Assembly: GCA_002346675.1 (NCBI GenBank)
Contig: DEAI01000011.1
Span: 199,530 to 263,529 of the forward strand
Direction: 5' to 3'
Length of the DNA stretch: 64,000 nucleotides
Origin: Fidelibacterota bacterium UBA2986
GTDB lineage: Bacteria > Fidelibacterota > Marinisomatia > Marinisomatales > AB-629-J13
The notes below the pieces were generated by a model. It was not told where the DNA came from. It ran no database searches and saw only the letters and a program-made list of their open reading frames with translations. The first letter of the stretch is position 1. Each line of letters opens with the position of its first letter. Below, piece after piece: positions 26,242-34,566 of the stretch. A program made the translations under genes and the position numbers.

Positions 26242-27039
26242 TTATTCAGACGAGGCGGTTTCTATAACCTCCTCAACTTTTGGTCCCATTTGATCTTTCA
26301 TGGTCTTTTTAGGGAACACAATTTCCACACGTCTATTTTCTGCTCTTCCCTCAGGGCTGTTGTTGGTTTCAGCTATCCACGACTGGTCTAACAACCTTGG
26401 AAAAGGGGGCTTTTTCCTTGGGGAAAACTCAGCCATACCTGTGGCCTCAAGACGTAAAGGGTCTACCTCCATGGTTAAAAGTTTTCTAACAATTGAAGAA
26501 GCCCTCGCAGATGATAGCTCCCAATTAGTAGGAAACACCCTTTGAAGCCGCTTAGGAATAGGCCTGTCATCGGTATGCCCTTCAATTAACACAGGGTGAT
26601 AATTATTAGGGGCATTAATAATGGGAACAAGTTTATCCAAAATAGATTGAAACCCTTTTTTGGGAGTGGCCGACCCAGGATCAAAACTGGCCTCTTGTGA
26701 AATAGATATTACCAAACCTTTTGGGGAGGAATAAACTTCCATCTGCTCTTTCATTGCTTCATTTTCTTGTTCTTCAAGCATAGCAACGACCTCAGATTTT
26801 ATATCAGCCAGGTCCATTGCTCCCTCCATTTTCTTTGTTGATCCCACAGATTTTCCCATAGAGTCAGCCATTTCTTGCAGTTTCACAGGATCCAAAGTGG
26901 ACATTGCTACGAGCAACACAAAAAACGCCATCAAAAGGGTCATCATATCAGCGAAGGTTCCAAACCATCCGGGAAGACCCTCATCAACAGAGCTTACCCC
27001 GGCTTTGAATCCTTTTTTAAAGTTTAAGGTTTTTGGCAA
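26242..27039 (-). CDS. motB: MotB-like stator subunit with OmpA-type peptidoglycan-binding domain
   Basis: A 265-residue protein with a single N-terminal membrane helix (about 32-50) preceded by Asp31 in FADMMTLLMAFFVLL, the proton/sodium-carrying residue of MotB/PomB. A linker is followed by an OmpA/MotB domain (about 130-245) with LIEGHTDDRPI and NWELSSARASSIVRKL, which binds peptidoglycan. It follows motA with no gap. The pair could be a flagellar stator or drive another envelope machine; no flagellar gene is in the window. Confidence 0.88.
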   Translation of the reverse strand: MPKTLNFKKGFKAGVSSVDEGLPGWFGTFADMMTLLMAFFVLLVAMSTLDPVKLQEMADSMGKSVGSTKKMEGAMDLADIKSEVVAMLEEQENEAMKEQMEVYSSPKGLVISISQEASFDPGSATPKKGFQSILDKLVPIINAPNNYHPVLIEGHTDDRPIPKRLQRVFPTNWELSSARASSIVRKLLTMEVDPLRLEATGMAEFSPRKKPPFPRLLDQSWIAETNNSPEGRAENRRVEIVFPKKTMKDQMGPKVEEVIETASSE

Positions 27040-27822
27040 CTATCCCTCCCTTTTCCACTCTTTTGGAGGAATAAAGGAATTTAGTTTTTCCCTTACAATA
27101 ATAGGATGTTTTTTCTGATGAATCAGCTTGGCACCTTCTACAAGTAATGATTGGATAGTGGAGGTAAACTGGATTCGACTTCCTACCTTTGCAGCCATTG
27201 GGAGGAAAAATAAGTTAGCTAAAACGGAACCATAAAAGGTAGTTATAAGAGCAGCTGACATACCCGCGCCTAGCGCATCTGTACCACCAGCGCCTCCAAA
27301 ACCTGAAAGCATAATAACCAGACCGATTAGTGTACCAACCATACCCCAGGCTGGCGCCATATTTCCCATTGTTTTAAATAAATCTGCTTGCGCTTTTTCC
27401 CTAACCTCCCTGTAGTCAATTCTAGTATTAAGAATATCTGAAATTTCATCCTCTCCATATCCATCTACAACCATCTGAAGACCATCCCGAAAAAAGAAGT
27501 TTTTTACAGTGCCAAGTTTTCCCTCTAACTCTGTCGTTCCCTTTCTAGCAACCTCGGCAACCTCTACAGCTTCGTCAACATATGTCCCTAATTTGTCACC
27601 ACTTCCCTTAAAAGTAGCACCTATAGCTGCCCCCAATTGTAAAACATCATTCAACGGAAAAGCAACAGCGACTGAAGCTATCATTCCCCCAAATACGATA
27701 ATGAAACTACTAGGCGAAATAAAGACACCTGTCCCTGCGCCAGCCGCGGCAGCAGCAGTAAATATACCACCACCAATCATACCAAGGCCCGAAAGAATAC
27801 CTATTAACGTTGCAATATCCAT
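27040..27822 (-). CDS. motA: MotA-like stator subunit
   Basis: A 260-residue ion-channel subunit that pairs with MotB. Four membrane helices are visible (about 4-26, 35-55, 152-172, 182-205), with a large cytoplasmic loop between helices 2 and 3 (VREKAQADLFKTMGNMAPAWGMVGTLIGLV). Helix 3 has the conserved PAWGMVGTLIG. motB starts one base after its stop. Ion choice (H+ or Na+) cannot be settled by eye, although this sequence resembles the PomA/MotA group in general. Confidence 0.88.
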   Translation of the reverse strand: MDIATLIGILSGLGMIGGGIFTAAAAAGAGTGVFISPSSFIIVFGGMIASVAVAFPLNDVLQLGAAIGATFKGSGDKLGTYVDEAVEVAEVARKGTTELEGKLGTVKNFFFRDGLQMVVDGYGEDEISDILNTRIDYREVREKAQADLFKTMGNMAPAWGMVGTLIGLVIMLSGFGGAGGTDALGAGMSAALITTFYGSVLANLFFLPMAAKVGSRIQFTSTIQSLLVEGAKLIHQKKHPIIVREKLNSFIPPKEWKREG

Positions 27823-28375
27823 AAACTAGTTACTCCTTTAAAAAAATCTCATTCTATTTACTAATAATCGTTTGAAAACTGAAAATATTTAATTTTCTTT
27901 GAAATTATATACCTCAATTTAAACAATGCACTGCTTAGTATACAGCTAATAGTGAAAAGTACTTTATATAATAATTTCTGGTGGGTGAATTTAAGGTTTA
28001 GGTCAAGATCTGAGGTAAGGGGGATGCGGATTCCCATTTTTTTCCTATACCGAACAAACTCACCCACAAAACTATTCATGTAAGCCATATACATCTCAAT
28101 ATGTTTTTGTAGTGGAACATATATTTTTTCATAACCTAAACAAAAAACAGAAAGGATACATAAAAAAACAGTAAAAATCGTTTCCTTTAGAATTGTTTAC
28201 ATTCCTGAAACGCTTATTTGAATTGACCATTATTTTTTTACCTCGGATATTCTATATAATGACAATTCCTGTCATTTTCAAATATTACTTCGAAACATAC
28301 AAGAGTGTCAAGAAAATTTTTAAAACACTTTCGCTAAAATATTAACAAAGGTAGGTAATATTTAAGTATAAAAAT
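27823..28375. other. Gene-poor AT-rich gap between motA and the Smr gene
   Basis: This 553-bp stretch is the longest apparently non-coding segment in the window. A leftward frame at 27861-28094 could encode a basic 77-residue peptide with one hydrophobic stretch. It has no clear ribosome-binding site or recognisable motif, so I do not call it a gene. An inverted repeat, AATGACA-ATTCC-TGTCATT (28258-28276), overlaps a TATAAT at 28255-28260 and could be an operator/promoter. No tRNA- or riboswitch-like structure was seen. Part of it must hold the motA promoter. Confidence 0.5.
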
Positions 28376-28699
28376 TTACCAAAACCAGAGATAGGTAATA
28401 GCTCGATTTTTACGTCCCAAATCTAAATCATAAGGGTTTCCACAGTCTGATCTCATAGAAACAGAGGTTTTATGAAAAATATCATAATCTTCACCAAAAA
28501 CGACCGCCTGAAACCGACCCTCATGTTCACGGCACCAGTCTCTCACAGCTTCTCTTAGTTTTCCTCTCCCGTGACCATGAACTATTTTTATACAGCGAGT
28601 GTTTCCTTCGTACTGTAACCTGCTTACCTCCGTTTCAAGAACAGAAACAGCCGTATCCAAACAATTATTTTGATGTCCAATATCTAATACTTCAAACAT
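28376..28699 (-). CDS. Smr-domain protein
   Basis: A 107-residue protein that is essentially one Smr domain (MutS2/SMR C-terminal nuclease-like fold). The start LDIGHQNNCLDTAVSVLETEV and the core KIVHGHGRGKLREAVRDWC (about residues 43-61) match the family's HGxGxGxLR motif. Stand-alone Smr proteins bind or nick nucleic acids, and some act on RNA at stalled ribosomes; the role here is unknown. It is divergent from the aldehyde dehydrogenase gene by 99 bp. Confidence 0.8.
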   Translation of the reverse strand: MFEVLDIGHQNNCLDTAVSVLETEVSRLQYEGNTRCIKIVHGHGRGKLREAVRDWCREHEGRFQAVVFGEDYDIFHKTSVSMRSDCGNPYDLDLGRKNRAITYLWFW

Positions 28700-28798
28700 G
28701 AGACAATCAATCTATATAAACCATAATAACCTCTTTTATTAAAGTGTTTTTTGAATTATTTCTAATATTTTTATTTATTAATAGTTAACTTCACGATA

Positions 28799-30274
28799 AT
28801 GACTGATAAACTATTATCTTATAATCCTATAACACAAGAAGTTGTGGGAACGGTGCCCTTGACAACCGATGAGGAACTAAAAGATGTTCTTGAAAGAAGT
28901 AAAAAGGGTGAAAAGATATGGAGCACACTAAGAGTATCAGACAGGGCGGAAATACTTAATGGTATCAGAAAAAATCTAGTCAAAAAGTCTGATGAGTTTA
29001 TTTCTACTATATCAAATGAGACAGGCAAGCCCTATTGGGATAGTTTTGTAGAGGTAATGACCGTGGCGGAACACCTGAAATATATGTGCCGCCATGCTCC
29101 TGTTATTTTATCAAGAGAGAAACGACCAACAGGAATTCTTGTTCACAAAAGAGGTTACGTTCAATATTTTCCTCATGGGACGGCAGGAATTATTTCACCC
29201 TGGAACTACCCATTAATATTAGCTATATCTCCTGTGGTAGAAGCTCTCCTTGCAGGAAACAGCGTTGTTCTGAAGCCTTCAGAGGTCACACCAATAACAG
29301 GAGATAAAATACACAGACTGTTTTTGGATGGGGGGGTCCACGAAAGTGTTTTTCAAATAATTCAAGGATACGGAGATATAGGGTCTAAGTTAGTTGAAAG
29401 CCCACAATCTGATATCATTTGTTTTACAGGAAGTGTGAAGGTGGGAAAACTGATTTCTGAACACTGTGCCAAGCAACTTAAGCCCTCTATTCTTGAGTTG
29501 GGAGGAAACGACCCTATGATAATATTAGAAGATGCGGATATAGACCGCGCAGTCTCTGCTGCGATATGGGGGGGGCTTTCAAACAACGGACAAACCTGCA
29601 TTGCTGTAGAACGAATTTATGTAATGGAGTCTATTGCTGATGTGTTTTTAGAGCTCCTCAAAAAAAGAGCTAAAGAATTAAATATTTCTGATGACAAAAA
29701 ATCTGCTGACATTGGTTCAATGATTAACCAAAAGCAAAAGGAAACCGTTATATCGTTCATCGATGAGGCAAAAAAAGAAGGAGCCACTTTTCATTTAGAC
29801 TATAATCAGAAAACAAAAGACAGTTCTTGTTTTTTGTACCCAACAATTATTGAAGAAAAAAACAGAAAAAGTAAAATTATGCAATCTGAAATATTTGGCC
29901 CTGTGATTACTGTTTTTAGGGTCAGCTCAGAGCGTGAAGCTATTTCAGAAGCAAACTCCAGTGGCTATGGACTAAGTGCATCAGTATTTTCCAAAAACTT
30001 ACGAAAAGGGCGTGAAATAGCTAAACAGATAAAAGCGGGTTCCGTATGTATAAATGATGTTAACTCAAACTATGGCTGTGCGTCACTACCGTTTGGAGGT
30101 GTTGGAATCTCTGGAATTGGTAGGGTTCGTGGAGAGGAGGGGCTGAAGGCCTTTTCCCGGGTTCAAGCGGTTTATGAGGACCGCTTAGGATTAAAAAAAG
30201 AGCCATGGTGGTTTCCAGTGTCAGACCATACTAAAAAATGGTTTAAGAGATTTTTTAGATATTGGTATAGCTGA
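28799..30274 (+). CDS. NAD(P)-dependent aldehyde dehydrogenase family protein
   Basis: Oxidises an aldehyde to the acid; the substrate is unknown. The 491 residues carry the ALDH hallmarks: YFPHGTAGIISPWNYPL, the cofactor segment CFTGSVKVGK, general base Glu233 in LELGGNDP, catalytic Cys267 in NGQTCIAVER and EIFGPVITVF. Relatives include succinate-semialdehyde and broad medium-chain ALDHs. The C-terminus is basic and aromatic (KKWFKRFFRYWYS), unusual for a soluble ALDH and possibly membrane-associating. It is convergent with the lytic transglycosylase gene, 5 nt away. No clear ribosome-binding site. Confidence 0.92.
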   Translation: MTDKLLSYNPITQEVVGTVPLTTDEELKDVLERSKKGEKIWSTLRVSDRAEILNGIRKNLVKKSDEFISTISNETGKPYWDSFVEVMTVAEHLKYMCRHAPVILSREKRPTGILVHKRGYVQYFPHGTAGIISPWNYPLILAISPVVEALLAGNSVVLKPSEVTPITGDKIHRLFLDGGVHESVFQIIQGYGDIGSKLVESPQSDIICFTGSVKVGKLISEHCAKQLKPSILELGGNDPMIILEDADIDRAVSAAIWGGLSNNGQTCIAVERIYVMESIADVFLELLKKRAKELNISDDKKSADIGSMINQKQKETVISFIDEAKKEGATFHLDYNQKTKDSSCFLYPTIIEEKNRKSKIMQSEIFGPVITVFRVSSEREAISEANSSGYGLSASVFSKNLRKGREIAKQIKAGSVCINDVNSNYGCASLPFGGVGISGIGRVRGEEGLKAFSRVQAVYEDRLGLKKEPWWFPVSDHTKKWFKRFFRYWYS

Positions 30275-30279
30275 AAAAC

Positions 30280-31113
30280 CTAATTTTTTGTGATTCTTTC
30301 TTTGTATTCTAAACGCAGATCAAGCACAGCCCTCACATAGTTTTCACTATGGTTGTATGCATAGACTGATTTCCAGTTTCTAGAGCCTTTAGTAAAGGGA
30401 CCACCTGTTTCGTAGCCATTTTTCAAAAGGTAATTTGATATACTCGCTAAAACATCTCCCCACTCGTTAAATCGACGGACACCATCACTGTCAAAATCAA
30501 CAGTGTATCGATTAAAACTAGAGGGGATAAACTGTCCAAAACCAAAAGCCCCAGCATATGATCCGGTTACAGAATATGCCTGAACATTGTCACGGTAGCA
30601 ATAGTCAATAAACTCTGCCAGCTCTTTTGAGGCCCAGTTTTTTCTTTTTGGAATAGATGAAACAATTGTGTATAGTGCATTAAACACCTCATATTTTCCA
30701 GGGTGCGCTCCAAAGTTACTCTCAATCCCAGAAATACTTAATATTAAAAAAGGGTCCACCCCTAAACTATCATACACAGCCTTAATTATTTCAACATTCT
30801 TATTATAAAACGCCACGCCGTCATTTATTCTTTTTCTTGTAACAAATAGTTTTTTATAACTTGAATAATTCTTTTTTTCATAGGCATATTCAAATTTATC
30901 CGGAATATCTTCATATAGCTCCAAGGAGTCGGAGCTGAACAAATCAATAACATAACTCAAGGGGATATCTTTTTCTTCTATAAAAGGTAACACAGACTGG
31001 AGAGAGGCATATCTTTCTGCTTCATCAGGTTTCGCTCCTAAAACTACAGAAACAAGAATCAAATAAAAAGAGAGAGCTGATTTTAGTGTTGTTACCTTAG
31101 GGTATCTTAACAT
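30280..31113 (-). CDS. Lytic murein transglycosylase, MltB type (SLT_2)
   Basis: Cleaves peptidoglycan glycan strands to give anhydromuramoyl ends. A signal peptide (residues about 8-27) sends it to the periplasm. The catalytic Glu is probably Glu131 in SISGIESNFG. The family motif GSYAGAFGFGQFIPSSF and a DFDSDGVRRF segment (a likely calcium-binding loop) follow. At 277 residues it is shorter than E. coli MltB and has no lipobox cysteine. It stands alone, convergent with the ALDH gene. Confidence 0.9.
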   Translation of the reverse strand: MLRYPKVTTLKSALSFYLILVSVVLGAKPDEAERYASLQSVLPFIEEKDIPLSYVIDLFSSDSLELYEDIPDKFEYAYEKKNYSSYKKLFVTRKRINDGVAFYNKNVEIIKAVYDSLGVDPFLILSISGIESNFGAHPGKYEVFNALYTIVSSIPKRKNWASKELAEFIDYCYRDNVQAYSVTGSYAGAFGFGQFIPSSFNRYTVDFDSDGVRRFNEWGDVLASISNYLLKNGYETGGPFTKGSRNWKSVYAYNHSENYVRAVLDLRLEYKERITKN

Positions 31114-31243
31114 AGAGATGGTGTAAAATTAATTTCCTTTTATAATGACTTTATATAATTTAATTTATTAGTGCAAGCCTTAGGATACGAGGGCTATAAT
31201 AACTAAACTTACCGTAGATAAACATTAAAAAAATGAGGGTAAA

Positions 31244-32368
31244 ATGAAAAAAATAATTCTGGCTTTTTTATACCTTAACATAGCAATTCTTTTTTCTCAA
31301 GATACGAAAGAGTTTTATTTAAAAAGTGGTGACAGGGTTTCGGGTACAGTTTCAAGCGAAACTGACAGCACCTATACCCTTGAAACGACATTTGGTGCGG
31401 TGACACTTAACAAGGCGGACATCCAGCCAGATGAGGTAATGATATATCTTAAATCTGGAGATAAAGTAAAGGGTATCTTGATATTGGAGAGCAATGATGG
31501 ATTTAGAATTAAATCGCAGCTTGGAGAATTGTTTATAGAGCGGACAAAGGTTGATAGAGTTGAGTTTATATCTCGCCTCTCAAAAGGAACCGAGGGAACA
31601 TCAAAACCAGGAGAAGAAGACTCTGGACGCTGGTATTACGGAGAGGAAAGGCTTAACGATATATTTTTTGACCCTACAGGGTATACCCTAAAAGAAAATG
31701 TATTATATTTAAGTGGTCTCTCTTGGGGATATGGGCTTACAGACAGATTTCAAATTATGTCAAAATGGGGAGGATATTTATTTGGAGATTTAAATTTTCG
31801 TCCAAAATATATGGTATTTAAAAAGGGGGATGTAAAATCTGAACAGGCACTTTCAATTGGAGGGCATTTTCATTTAAGAGGATATCCCAATAAACATAAC
31901 TTTAAGAAGGTTGAAGAAAACAACTGGAGCGGCACTAATGGTGATGGTATACGAACAGAGTGGGTGCGGGTTGGCGATGAATGTAATTTTATAGAGGAAG
32001 AGTTTACAGAATGTGAAGACGAAGAAAGCATGTGGTATGAATTTTTTGCTGCCTATACTGTTTCTAATCTAAAAAAGTCCGGGCAGGGACGGATTAACCA
32101 TACCATCGGAGCTACAATAACCTCTTATCCTGGTTATGACACAATGCCACGCGCATATTATGCTGTCAGCGCGGACGCCAGAAAAAGTCTTAAGTTGATT
32201 TTTGAAGTGTTTTGGGATCCATATTGGGCCTCAATGCTTGAAATTATGGAAGAAGAAAAAATTTCTGACATAGATTTTGATTTTGGTTTTATTTATGCCC
32301 GAAGTGAGAATTTCAGAATAGGAATTCACTTTCAAAGACCTTTTTTAGCATTCTATTATAAATTTTAA
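31244..32368 (+). CDS. Secreted protein with duplicated N-terminal beta module and barrel-like C-terminus
   Basis: Function not recognised; 374 residues. A signal peptide (about 1-18) is followed by two similar ~38-residue units, at about 24-60 and 67-104. Each begins YLKSGD-V-G and ends in a short hydrophobic strand, like tandem SH3-like or Hfq-like beta modules. After a linker (110-130) the rest alternates polar and aromatic residues and ends in ...FYYKF. A terminal aromatic after amphipathic strands is typical of outer-membrane barrels. Two cysteines flank an acidic loop near residues 247-262. A good AGGGTAAA-type ribosome-binding site precedes the ATG. It stands alone. Confidence 0.7.
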   Translation: MKKIILAFLYLNIAILFSQDTKEFYLKSGDRVSGTVSSETDSTYTLETTFGAVTLNKADIQPDEVMIYLKSGDKVKGILILESNDGFRIKSQLGELFIERTKVDRVEFISRLSKGTEGTSKPGEEDSGRWYYGEERLNDIFFDPTGYTLKENVLYLSGLSWGYGLTDRFQIMSKWGGYLFGDLNFRPKYMVFKKGDVKSEQALSIGGHFHLRGYPNKHNFKKVEENNWSGTNGDGIRTEWVRVGDECNFIEEEFTECEDEESMWYEFFAAYTVSNLKKSGQGRINHTIGATITSYPGYDTMPRAYYAVSADARKSLKLIFEVFWDPYWASMLEIMEEEKISDIDFDFGFIYARSENFRIGIHFQRPFLAFYYKF

Positions 32369-32427
32369 TTTAAAGAAAGTATTTAAATTTTACCCAAAGG
32401 AAGTCGATTTAATAATCTTTCTTTATC

Positions 32428-33318
32428 GTGAGAAACATTAAGAAGGCTAATCTAGCCTGGCTGGTCATAGCTCTTTTTTCGGTTAGCTCTTCTTCAATTA
32501 TAGTACGTTTTCTTCCGAGCATCTCTGCAGAGGTAATTGCCTTTTGGAGGATGGCTCTGTCATCTTTTATGCTGTGGTTTTATAGTGGGGTAAAAAGGCA
32601 GGGACACTTAAACTCTTCATTTAAAAAGCCTGTTATCATTGCAGGCATATTTCTTGGGTTTCACTTTGGACTGTTTTTTTCAGCAGTCAAACTCACAACT
32701 ATTTCTAATGCAACTCTATTAGGAACAACTGCACCCCTATTTTCTCTTATAATTGAAATATTTGTTTTAAAGAGGCAATTTCCTGTTGTCACGATATTTG
32801 GTGTTTTTTTAGCATTTTTTGGTGTTTTGGTTGTTCAAGATTTTTCAATTGATTTTAATACAGAAGAGTCAAAGGGGAATCTATTTGCCATTTTATGCTC
32901 CCTATGTATCGCCCTTGTATTTATTATTGCAGAAAAGGTCAGACAACACACCTCAACTATTGTTTATTGTAGGCACCTGTTTATGTGGGCAGCTATCACA
33001 TTGGCGGTCATTTCAGTATTAGGGAATAAATCTCTTTTTTGTTTTTCAGGGGAGGATTTTTTCCTGTTTTTTCTATTAGCACTGTTCCCCTCAATTTTTG
33101 GACACGTTGTCTTTAATTATTTTATCAAATATTTCCGCCCATCTATAATTATATCGATTCCCCTGGGCGAGCCGCTTATCGCTTCATTTTTGGCGCTTGT
33201 ATTCCTTTCGGAAGAGCCACTAACAAACACTTTAGTTGGAGGTGTTATTACTATTACAGGACTATTTATTCTGGGAGTTAAAAGTCAGGAAAGCCATTTT
33301 GCTTCCGAAAACGATTAA
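32428..33318 (+). CDS. EamA/DMT-family transporter
   Basis: A 296-residue inner-membrane protein with ten hydrophobic helices arranged as two EamA repeats. The first repeat has WRMALSSFMLW and the second SLCIALVFIIAEK and PLGEPLIASFLALVFLSE, typical of drug/metabolite exporters. The substrate is unknown. The start is GTG at 32428, without a clear ribosome-binding site. Its 3' end overlaps the plsC-like gene on the other strand by 41 bp. Confidence 0.88.
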   Translation: MRNIKKANLAWLVIALFSVSSSSIIVRFLPSISAEVIAFWRMALSSFMLWFYSGVKRQGHLNSSFKKPVIIAGIFLGFHFGLFFSAVKLTTISNATLLGTTAPLFSLIIEIFVLKRQFPVVTIFGVFLAFFGVLVVQDFSIDFNTEESKGNLFAILCSLCIALVFIIAEKVRQHTSTIVYCRHLFMWAAITLAVISVLGNKSLFCFSGEDFFLFFLLALFPSIFGHVVFNYFIKYFRPSIIISIPLGEPLIASFLALVFLSEEPLTNTLVGGVITITGLFILGVKSQESHFASEND

Positions 33319-33940
33319 TCCTTTTGTCTCCCATAAAATGTCCGTGCCTTTCTTCAGGAAGCAAAGCTCCAATTCTGCACATAATCTCTTCACCAACTCT
33401 TTTTAAATCACGTTCTTTTTCTTCTTTAGCCTTTGAAATTGAAAAAGGCCCAAAAGGCTTCCCAATGTTAATTTGAACCTTCGGACGTATTCCCCTAAAA
33501 AGCCCATCCAAGCCATCCTCTAATCCAACTATTCCTACAGGAAGCATGGGGGTGTTCCCCGCAGCAGAAAGAAAGGCAGCACCGTTTTTTGCTGGGCGCA
33601 ACACCCTAGAGAGAGATGTTCCTTCTGGAAAAATTCCCAAGATGTCACCGGATTTTAAAGCGTGGATTGATTTTTTAATTGTAGAAGGAGCTAGTCTGGT
33701 ACGGTCTGTGGGAATAAAACCATACAGAAAGGGTGCCCAAAGATATAGAGGTGTAATTACTTGGTCGCTGGCTGCTAAAAAACTAATTGGCCTCTGAACA
33801 GCATGAATAACAAAAGGAGGGTCAATATAGCTAAAGTGATTTACAACAACCACAAAAGGACCATTTTTGGGAACATTGTGTCTTCCATACACCTTTATTT
33901 TTGCTCCCAGACTACAAATAAACATTGAAAAAAAACCCAA
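33278..33940 (-). CDS. plsC: 1-acyl-sn-glycerol-3-phosphate acyltransferase-like protein
   Basis: Transfers a second acyl chain to lysophosphatidic acid in phospholipid synthesis. The acyltransferase motifs are NHFSYID (His35 and Asp40, HX4D) and FPEGTS (104-109). The start is uncertain: the first usable codon is TTG at 33940. The frame upstream remains open for about 25 more codons and reads like protein (RYSPRPRWVRYLL), but holds no ATG, GTG or TTG before an in-frame stop. The 3' end overlaps the EamA gene on the opposite strand. Confidence 0.85.
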   Translation of the reverse strand: MGFFSMFICSLGAKIKVYGRHNVPKNGPFVVVVNHFSYIDPPFVIHAVQRPISFLAASDQVITPLYLWAPFLYGFIPTDRTRLAPSTIKKSIHALKSGDILGIFPEGTSLSRVLRPAKNGAAFLSAAGNTPMLPVGIVGLEDGLDGLFRGIRPKVQINIGKPFGPFSISKAKEEKERDLKRVGEEIMCRIGALLPEERHGHFMGDKRINRFRKQNGFPDF

Positions 33941-34075
33941 AAGGTAACGAACCCACCTTGGTCTCGGGGAATATCTATTTAAAAACTGGTATTTTTTAGG
34001 ATTGTCTATTTTTTAAGTGAGACAGGGTGGATAAATAAAAGCCTAACTCGGAAACTAAAAACAGCTTAAACCGCC

Positions 34076-34474
34076 TTAAAAGGGGAGATCGTCATCGGAG
34101 CTATCATTTACTTCTCTAGAGCCACCCCCTACGTCAGTTTTTTTACCCAACATGGTTACCTCAGAGCCAACAACTTCTGTTTTATATTTTTTTGTACCAC
34201 TGTCGTCTTCCCAAGATCGAGTTTGAAGTCTTCCTTCTATATAAATTAGTTGCCCTTTTTTTAAATATTCCCCAGCAAACTCTGCTCGCTTTCCAAATAA
34301 TACACAGCTGTGCCATTCTGTATGATCTACAAACGCTCCTTCAGCATTCTTTCGAGATTCATTAGTGGCTATATTAAAATTAGCTACCGCCGTTCCTGAT
34401 GGAGTAAACCTTGTTTCTGGATTAGCGCCCATATGACCTACTAATACGACCTTATTTACACTTCCTTTTTGCAT
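34076..34474 (-). CDS. ssb: Single-stranded DNA-binding protein
   Basis: A 132-residue SSB with an N-terminal OB fold (NKVVLVGHMGANPETRFTPSG at its start). It ends in the acidic DDDLPF tail that recruits repair and replication partners. It is shorter than E. coli SSB because the glycine/glutamine-rich linker is reduced. It is placed in the lipid gene run between lpxK and plsC, not in the common rpsF-ssb-rpsR arrangement, although the rpsF-rpsR-rplI genes are at 62.3 kb. Confidence 0.95.
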   Translation of the reverse strand: MQKGSVNKVVLVGHMGANPETRFTPSGTAVANFNIATNESRKNAEGAFVDHTEWHSCVLFGKRAEFAGEYLKKGQLIYIEGRLQTRSWEDDSGTKKYKTEVVGSEVTMLGKKTDVGGGSREVNDSSDDDLPF

Positions 34475-34566
34475 GTTGCCCCTCGTTTTTATGGTTAAAG
34501 TTTTGATAATTCATTTTGTAAAAGTTAAGGGAAAAATTCGCACAAAAAAAGGGGTGTCTAATAAAT

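Noticed and set aside
27861..28094. A 77-codon leftward frame in the motA-Smr gap
   Set aside because: It lacks a ribosome-binding site and any recognisable feature beyond one hydrophobic stretch; kept only as a note in the gap entry.
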